From positions 33,875,501-33,939,500 of the forward strand of contig CM060883.1 in assembly GCA_030762935.1 (NCBI GenBank): DNA of 64,000 nt. The letters are read 5' to 3'. This DNA comes from Hymenopus coronatus. Lineage: Eukaryota > Arthropoda > Insecta > Mantodea > Hymenopodidae. The notes under the pieces are model-generated. The model was not told where the DNA came from and searched no databases. It saw only the letters and a program-made list of their open reading frames with translations. Positions 57,035 through 64,000 of this stretch are shown piece after piece. Position 1 is the first letter of the stretch, and every line of letters begins with the position of its first letter. The translations under genes were made by a program, and so were the position numbers.

Positions 57035-57237
57035 TGAGATCACTTTGTGGTTTAGCGGGAAACCTGTGAGTCAGTTGAGAAATTTAGTGCTATGCCGGCA
57101 TATTGCCATAGTAGCTCAGTGGTAGAGCAACCGGCTAGAGATCAAGAGATCCGTGGTTCAAATTCGGTCTATGGCATTGCATTTTTTCAGCCAGACTCTA
57201 CCTATTAAACTCTGTCCTACACATGGCTTAAATCAAA
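57035..57237 (+). mobile_element. SINE-3, best copy
   Basis: Leader GATCACTTTGTGGTTTAGC, GTGAGTCAGTTGAGAAATTT, TGCCGGCATATTGCCATAG; A box TAGCTCAGTGGTAGAGC; B box CGTGGTTCAAATTCGG; then CTATGGCATTGC. GCCATAG (57107-57113) and CTATGGC (57170-57176) form a perfect 7-bp acceptor-like stem. The tail GCCAGACTCTACC follows. Confidence 0.9.
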
Positions 57238-57408
57238 TCTTTTGTCATACAGGAATTTGTCAACCAGTTTCAAATACAAAGCAACTTTTTGACTATCGCT
57301 TTGCAAGTAATAACACAAATTCTCTTTATTTATCTCATTAGGATGACGTGGTTTGACGAATAAGCTTTTTAACAATACTTTCTTAGAGATCTATAATGGA
57401 ACAGTCCA
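57238..57408 (-). mobile_element. HP860 5' fragment
   Basis: TCATACAGGAATTTGTCAAC, TTTTTGACTATCGCTTTG, CAAGTAATAACACAAATTC and AATAAGCTTTTTAACAATAC in reverse orientation; ends near ATAATGGAACAG. A SINE-3 borders it on the left. Confidence 0.7.
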
Positions 57409-57409
57409 A

Positions 57410-58085
57410 TTTTTACTTTCTCTATACGCACTATGTACATAGTGTATAGAGAAGGTATTGCACTCCACCCAAAAATTCGATACCGAGATTTCAACGGAAG
57501 TATATGTTTTATAGTCCTCTGTATCCAGAAAAAGCATTTTTACAAAAAGGTCCGTGTCCCAACTACCCTTTATATGGAACTTTTTTTGAAAATGGCTCTA
57601 ACGATTTTGATTAAAATTTCGTATATTAAAGGTATTTACCTGACAAATAAAATTTATATCTTGAATTTTCTGGGAATAGCCTCTGAAGACTACTTTATTC
57701 TGGATGAATTTTACAGAATTTTGAATAACTGCTAAACCGTAAGAGATGGACAAAATCTTACTACAGGAAAAATGTAGAGCACGTTAAAACACATTACTTA
57801 TGTTATATGCATTTTTTTTCGTGGAGTCATCGTTTTTGAGTCATTTCTTATTTTTGGTTTCTGCTATGAAAAACGTATACTTTTCTCATATAGGAATTTG
57901 TCAACTGCTTCCATACAAAGAAAGGAACTTCAGTGACATAGCAACCAGCAAGGAACAAAGCAAACATAGCAACAATGTACCAAGTAATAAGACTATTTCT
58001 GCTATTTTAGTCTGATTAACATGAAGTAAATAGAGTAATTTGTTGCAGAGATGTAGAGAAAGTCATGTGAATGGTTCACATCAGA
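57410..58085 (-). mobile_element. HP860 repeat with deletion at the CA tract
   Basis: Minus copy with a clean 3' end (TTTTACTTTCTCTATACGC, hairpin, GTATAGAGAAGG). GGTCCGTGT joins directly to CCCAACTACCC, removing the CA tract and its flank. The 5' end is GTGAATGGTTCACATCAGA. Confidence 0.88.
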
Positions 58086-58616
58086 TTTTTTCCGAAGTCA
58101 CGATACGAAGTCGTAGTTGAACACATGTTGATCATCTAAAGCAAAATTGCAAGCGAGACTTCTATCAGGGATGAGATAAATTTGATAGCAAACAAAGGGC
58201 CTCGGTTGAGAACTTTCCCATTGGATGGGCGATGTTAGAACAGAGAAGATTTTCCAGCAGAAATACGATGACAGATAGGATGGATGAGGCCAGGAGCTGG
58301 GTGATTTCCTGCAGAGAGGGCGGACGGAGGCTGCTGTCGTCAGAGACGTGATGTAGTTTTCACGACAGGAGATGTACGGTAAACCGCTTTAGCACTGAAT
58401 TTACATTTTATCGGTATCTAAGTTCAAACAGTGACTGAATTTCATATTTCCGCATGCGTTGAGACCGTATTAATCAATGCAATAAGATGTAAATAATTAC
58501 TAGATAGCTTTTTTTTTCAGTCATTAAATATAAAACATACATAGGCTACGTCAAGAGAGAATAAAAATTAATTAAAAATTCTAAATACAAAAATGTTACA
58601 ACAATACATTTAAAAA
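58086..58616. other. No recognisable feature
   Basis: 58130-58390 has a more balanced composition; no domain was recognised. Confidence 0.35.
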
Positions 58617-59466
58617 TCTGAAGTGTTCCATTCACATGACTTTCTCTACATCTCTGCAACAAATTATTGCTTCTGTTTACTTCATGCTAATCGAGAAAAC
58701 ATTAGCAGAAACATTCTTATTACTTGCTTCCTTGTAAGTAGAAGCGAAATAAGGGAGTACCATAGGTTAAAGTGAAAGTTGTTATGTGGCTGAAGTTCCT
58801 TTGTTTGTATGGACACGAGTTGACAAATTCTCGTGTGAGAAAAGTATAAGTATTTCAAACCTGAAACCAAAACCAAGTAATATTTCAAAAACGATCATCT
58901 CCACGAAAAAAATGTAGATGACATAAATTGCTTGTTTTAACGTGCTCTACATTTTTATGTGTTAAGTTTTTGTCCATTCCTTACGGTTTGACAGTTATTC
59001 AAAATTCCGTAAATTCATCCAGAATAAAGTAGTCTTCAGAGGCTATTCCAGAAAATTCAAGATACACATTTTATTTGTCAGGTAAATTTCTTTAATATAT
59101 GAATGATATTTTAATCAAAATCGTTAGAGCTATTTTTGAGAAAATCGAAATTTTCGAAAAAAGTTCCATATAAAGGGTAGTTGGGGTGGGGGGGATTTTT
59201 CTCAAAATCTTCGTGTCGCATCCCTGGAAGATACTGAACTTAAATACCAAGTTTGGTATTTTACCGACTTTTCCATTTTGAGTTATCGTGTTCACGGACA
59301 CACTGACACAACACACACACGGACCTTTTTCTGAAAATACTTTTTTTTTGGATACAGGGGACCCTAAAACATATATTTCTGGTGAAATCTCGGTATCGAA
59401 TTTTTTGGTGGAGTGCATTACCTTCTCTATACACTATATACATAGCACGTATAGAGAAAGTAAAAA
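58617..59466 (+). mobile_element. HP860 repeat, full length
   Basis: Starts ATCTGAAGTGTTCCATTCAC and ends hairpin, GTATAGAGAAAGTAAAAA. CA tract at 59296-59322. Subfamily A. Confidence 0.9.
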
Positions 59467-59522
59467 GTATTTTCAGAAAAAGGTCCGTGTGTGATGTGTG
59501 TGTGTGTGTGTCCGTGTGCCCG
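59467..59522 (-). mobile_element. HP860 fragment
   Basis: GTATTTTCAGAAAAAGGTCC and GTGTGTGTGTGTGTCCGTG: the reversed block around the CA tract, right after the plus copy. Confidence 0.65.
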
Positions 59523-59524
59523 TT

Positions 59525-60222
<698 letters not shown>

Positions 60223-60223
60223 T

Positions 60224-60358
60224 CGCATGGGTAGAGTGACCGTACATACTGTCGAAAAATACTCGAGTTTAAAATATTACCTACATATATATTTTATATT
60301 TCTTAACAACATTCGAAATACACACTCACACACTCACACACACACACACACACCGTTA
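60224..60358 (-). repeat. Dispersed repeat shared with 22236-22340, with CA tract
   Basis: CGCATGGGTAGAGTGACCGT, AAAAATACTCGAGTTTAAAA, TATTACCTACATAT and a (CA)n at 60316-60352 match the reverse complement of the minisatellite flank near 22.3 kb. Confidence 0.8.
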
Positions 60359-62487
60359 AGTAATGTAGCTGAAGTTACTTGGCAAGATCAAGAGGGCAAC
60401 GCGTCTAGCTTAAACCAATGTTTATAGATTAAATTAAAGGGAAGAAACATTTCCAAATAAAAGCGACAAGGAAATTCAAACCAAACGCCTGCTGGCACCT
60501 TCTTGTTAAGTAACCTCTAGGAGAGCAAGCGCTTTGTAATCTTAATTACCGTATAGTGAAGCGGAAAGGGAGCGGGTCCTGGTAACAAACATCTTATCCT
60601 CCAGCACGATCACTCTGCGGGGGTTTCCTCTTCCTTTGCATACGTTATGCGTTTGCGTTCGCTTTCCTTTCCGTTGTTTACTTAGCAATCCAAAGTATAT
60701 TTCTGCGTCTGTAGTTTTCGACTGTTTGATTCTTCCTGCAGTTCTAACTCTGTGTTAATGCAGTATAGGCTTTGAAAATTGGATCCTACAATCTCAAACT
60801 ATAAAATTAAAACACTATAGCTGATATTGGCGCTGCAAAATCCATGTATATTTCAAGGATGTATAGGAATTCGTATATTACATTTTGGCACTTACATTTT
60901 ACCCATGACATTTAATTTTCTCTTAGCGTGAGACAAGGAAGTTAGACTTCCTATGTCAACGTGTTCCAGACGTCAGATTAGCTGATCATCCGAGAACCGG
61001 AATAAACATGAACGTTCTCCTGCCTTGGGCATTTTGTGAAAACTGGTTGCGGTCTGTCAATATCAGCCCAGTATTTTTGGGATACTATTTACTTTGTGCT
61101 GAGGTGGGTTTTAAGAAACATATTTTAACCCAGTATTTTGGAACCCCGGAGTCTTTTGGCTGTCAACGCTACTTACTTCTCGCTTTGTACCCCTAAGGGG
61201 ACTTAGATATTTTTGCTAGTGAAATATTTCAGAAACTCCCGCGATGGCTCAGAACCTAATCGTACTCCCTGAGCCAACAGGTGAGGTCCCACACATAAAT
61301 TAATCATGATCAACCTATAAAAAGCTCATCATCATCATCATCATCCTGTAATGTAAATATTGCACTGATTTAACTCACGAACTATGCGAGAAAAAGAAAA
61401 AAACAGCCTTATACGTACAAGAAAGCCAGTGAAGCCAAGGTTCTGAATCTAACTTGGAGGGAACTCGATACAACCAGGAATGTCTCCCACCAAAGCACGA
61501 GAAGCTCAGTTTTATTATAATCAATATAATCATATAAAATATTTAAACACATTGCACTGAATACGATTCAAGAATGTGTATATATGCACACTATACAGGG
61601 TGTTAATGAACTTCACCGAATTAGTTTGCGAGATTGTACACTGCTATCCCAAAGGCCATGCTATGTTTTTTGTTCTTATTTTTTTTTATTCCAGACGAAG
61701 TGCCACGACACGTGAACGAGACTCGGAACTAGGAAATGTCACTTGAAAGACAGTATGGTTGATAAATTAGCCAGTGGCGTACTGGCACTTCAGAAACTTA
61801 TAGCCGTTACTTCGAAATTTCAATAAAGAGGTAATAAGTTTCCTATCTCAAATTTTTTATTTAAGTAATTACATATTCTGTGAAAATATTTCGGTATAGT
61901 TCATTAACATCCTGTATATATGACAACAAATGAAAAGTCACTGGTTCAGGGATGAATTCTGAAGTGACTTTTGAAATAGTTGCCCTATATATAATATCAT
62001 TTCTCCAAAGCTTCAAACACTGCAAACCTCTTTGCAAATGTTTCGAGGATCTGTAAGAATTTATATAAGAGACGCCAGAGAGATTCCTTGTTACAGAAAA
62101 ACACGCATCTTCCAAAATTATATTTGATTTAACACTGCTATTATAAGCCACCATTTCAGATTTATTAATATAATATTCTCTAGCACTCACCACAATTTAT
62201 TGCTGACAATATATCATAAATAATTCCTAAAACTAAGAATTAGCGAATGCTTTTCCTTGTATTGGATAATAAACTAATTTTTCACATTCATCTTAGTTTC
62301 ACTAAACTTTCTCCATTTATTTCCACAAGCAAGAAAGATATTCATCACTTCAAATTCCTCTATAATTTTTTCATTAGTTTTGCATTAGTGCTTGCGTCTT
62401 CTCATGGCTTGATTTATGGAAGAGTTTCTATTCGCTTGGCAGCTCCGGAAAAGAAGTGAAATAGTGTGGCGCCGAAAGTTATAAAAC
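60359..62487. other. No gene recognised
   Basis: Mixed sequence. A short (CAT)n lies at about 61326-61345, preceded by GCGATGGCTCAGAACC, which might be a worn tRNA-like head. The 110-residue minus frame at 61861-62193 has no recognisable domain. 61560-61900 is AT-rich. Confidence 0.35.
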
Positions 62488-62610
62488 ATCCAGTAAGAAA
62501 ACTTATCCAGAAGTTCCGGGTTTGATTCCCGGCTGGAGGTTTGGAATTATTATTTTTCCAGGATAATTTACCAACTAGAGTCTGAAAGTTTGAGTGTGTT
62601 CAATTTACAA
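62488..62610 (+). mobile_element. SINE-2, diverged
   Basis: GTTCCGGGTTTGATTCCCGG (B box with paired arms), then TTATTATTTTTCCAGGAT and AGAGTCTGAAAGTTTGAGTG, in the SINE-2 order. The A box is not clear. Confidence 0.6.
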
Positions 62611-62626
62611 TGTAATGTTTATACAC

Positions 62627-62705
62627 ATCTGATGTGTTCCAGTCGTACAGCTTTCTCTGTTCTGATACAAACTACTCTTACAAAATATTATTTTAACTGA
62701 GACGT
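62627..62705 (+). mobile_element. HP860 5' fragment, subfamily B-like
   Basis: TCTGATGTGTTCCAGTCGTAC, GCTTTCTCTGTTCTG, ACAAACTACTCTTAC. Ends before the TCGAGATAAACATTAG block. Confidence 0.65.
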
Positions 62706-63463
62706 TAATAAATGGAAGCCAAGCGTTTTCACATAAAGCGTTTATTTTTTGTTAATGGAAGGAAATTGATGCGATATTGATTTATTGATTATGTGGTAAA
62801 GGAAAAATTAATTACTGAAAGTAATTAGCTTGTAAGTGTTCTGTGAATATCAGAATATTGAATTTAATGTGTATTTTAAGTATAATTTCATTTATTATCA
62901 AAACTAATTATTTAAAAAAAAAGTCAACAATGATAACTGTATTACTAGTATGCCACATCCCCGAGCGATGGATACCCATATTTAAATATTTACTAAGCAC
63001 AAATTGCTTATGAAATAAATATTATATGTACCAAAATAATTTACTTATAAGTAAAAGGAAGTCTGTATTATATACTTCCTTAAATAACGTTTAATAAGGA
63101 GAAACATGTTGATTAAGCTTTGAGCCTATATAAGAGCTGAATAGACGCTCAACCTTTGTCATTCCTTCACGTGATCATCATTGCTCGGCACAAGGGTAGC
63201 GTCCTATGGGAACGCGAGCTGTGGAATGCAATCTTAATTTATCTGTGACATCCTACAGTGTTAATAATTATTGTATCCAGTGATATTGAAGAATATACAA
63301 GAACATCTTACCAGTGTATTATTTACAAGTATTATATTACCTGTAATGCATTATCTCCCTCGCGGCCACGACCTTGAGACGTAATAATAATACATATTAC
63401 AGTGAGTAATAAAACAAGATTTTTGTAATATAACTATATAATACTAATCAACACAAACATTAC
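62706..63463. other. No gene; possible promoter or solo LTR around 63100-63380
   Basis: CCTATATAAGAGC (63125-63137) is a good TATA-like site, followed by ACGCTCAACC and GTAGCGTCCTATGGGAACGC at the distance expected of a transcription start and leader. No long terminal repeat pair, primer-binding site or frame was found, so this could be a solo LTR, a host promoter or chance. Confidence 0.3.
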
Positions 63464-64000
63464 CTGAACGGTCTTATTACTTAGTTTCTTATAATCAGAA
63501 GGGAAATAAGGGAATTCACTATGCTAAAGTGAGAGTCAAATCCTTTAGAAGCTGTTGCTATGCAATACTCATTTAAATTTGGTTTTCTTTCGATGAATAA
63601 TATATATAGATATCTATAGATATATCTATAGATATCTATCTAGGTCGTCTCCTTAGCGCAGTGGATTTTTTCCCCCGCTGGGAGACCTGGCCCGGGGTGC
63701 ACTCAGCCTCATAAGGTCCCTGGGGGGCTAATTGAGGAGTAACTTTATGGAGAAGTAGCGGTTCCAGGTCATGAGGATCGCATTAACCGGCCGGGGGGAC
63801 TCGAGGCGCTGACCACGTTTCACCCTCCAAAACTGCACCCCATCCATGACGTCTGTAGTGGACCGAGATGGGGACGCAGCGGCTAGGCGGTAGGCGAAGG
63901 TTCTCCGTGAGCTGTCGTGCCATGGAGTTATGATATAAGCTAAGCTTAAACCAATAACAGGGAATATTAATGAAATCTTTAGCTCACAAATAAACTGTAT
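63464..64000 (+). mobile_element. HP860 repeat interrupted by a SINE, cut by the window end
   Basis: GGTCTTATTACTTAGTTTC, GGGAAATAAGGGAATTCAC, CAAATCCTTTAGAAGCTG (63470-63560), then a TAGATATC palindrome, the SINE at 63639-63925, and after it CTTAAACCAATAACAGGG, which continues the copy. Confidence 0.7.
63639..63925 (+). mobile_element. SINE-7, tRNA-Met-like head
   Basis: GTCTCCTTAGCGCAGTGGAT matches the 5' half of initiator/elongator tRNA-Met. The B box is not clear. A GC-rich body follows (GACCTGGCCCGGGGTGC, ACCGGCCGGGGGGACTCG). It is compositionally foreign to its surroundings and sits within an HP860 copy. Confidence 0.65.

Noticed and set aside
57107..57177. A possible functional tRNA gene
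   Set aside because: The acceptor stem and A and B boxes are good, but the anticodon arm does not pair and the block recurs as part of SINE-3.
61238..61345. A tRNA-like head with a (CAT)n tail, as in another SINE
   Set aside because: Only one box-like stretch is visible and no second copy exists in the window.

Overview
This is a window of large, AT-rich, repeat-dense eukaryotic nuclear DNA with no convincing host protein-coding exon. Evidence for an invertebrate, probably arthropod, source: (i) a nuclear copy of mitochondrial cox1 (about 60040-60222) reads through only if TGA is Trp and is most natural with ATA as Met, as in the invertebrate mitochondrial code; (ii) a probable nad4 3' end (48037-48246) on a T/G-rich strand, as in many arthropods; (iii) Jockey-type LINEs, Penelope-like elements, a hAT element and many tRNA-derived SINE families. 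No species can be named from the sequence alone.

The dominant feature is one dispersed non-coding family, here called HP860. About 40 full or partial copies lie in both orientations and cover roughly 24-25 kb (about 39 percent) of the window. A full copy is about 800-930 bp. It starts (A)TCTGATGTG, carries ACTTTCTCTA near the 5' end and its inverse TAGAGAAAGT at the 3' end, has a variable (CA)n tract about 170-200 bp before the 3' end, and ends in a strong hairpin followed by AAAGTAA. The hairpin arms differ between subfamilies but still pair (covariation). One copy is nested in another (34717-36380) and shows no clear target-site duplication. The layout resembles Helitron/Helentron-associated non-autonomous elements (DINE-1 type), but that assignment is an inference. 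HP860 copies fill 1-10.3 kb and 24-64 kb and are absent from 10.3-24.0 kb.

The 10.3-24 kb interval holds a mariner-like foldback (12217-12571), a degraded Penelope-like retrotransposon with RT and GIY-YIG domains (14480-16408), a Jockey 3' fragment joined to two 5S-rRNA-like blocks (16409-17040), and a 5'-truncated Jockey LINE with an open RT frame, poly(A) and a 12-bp target duplication (18438-20144). At 24318-24638 there is a complete 321-bp insertion with a 12-bp duplication. It is a head-to-head pair of Penelope-type terminal sequences, each with a hammerhead-ribozyme-like core. Further right are fragments of two other LINEs (49735-51018 and 59525-60036, both minus), a 662-bp hAT element with an 8-bp duplication (51864-52525), minisatellites, and at least seven SINE families, several of them inserted into older HP860 copies.

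Nothing here suggests genes working in a pathway. The window reads as a layered record of transposition: older HP860 copies, then SINEs and mitochondrial fragments inserted into them. All boundaries were read by eye and may be off by several bases, more for diverged copies.
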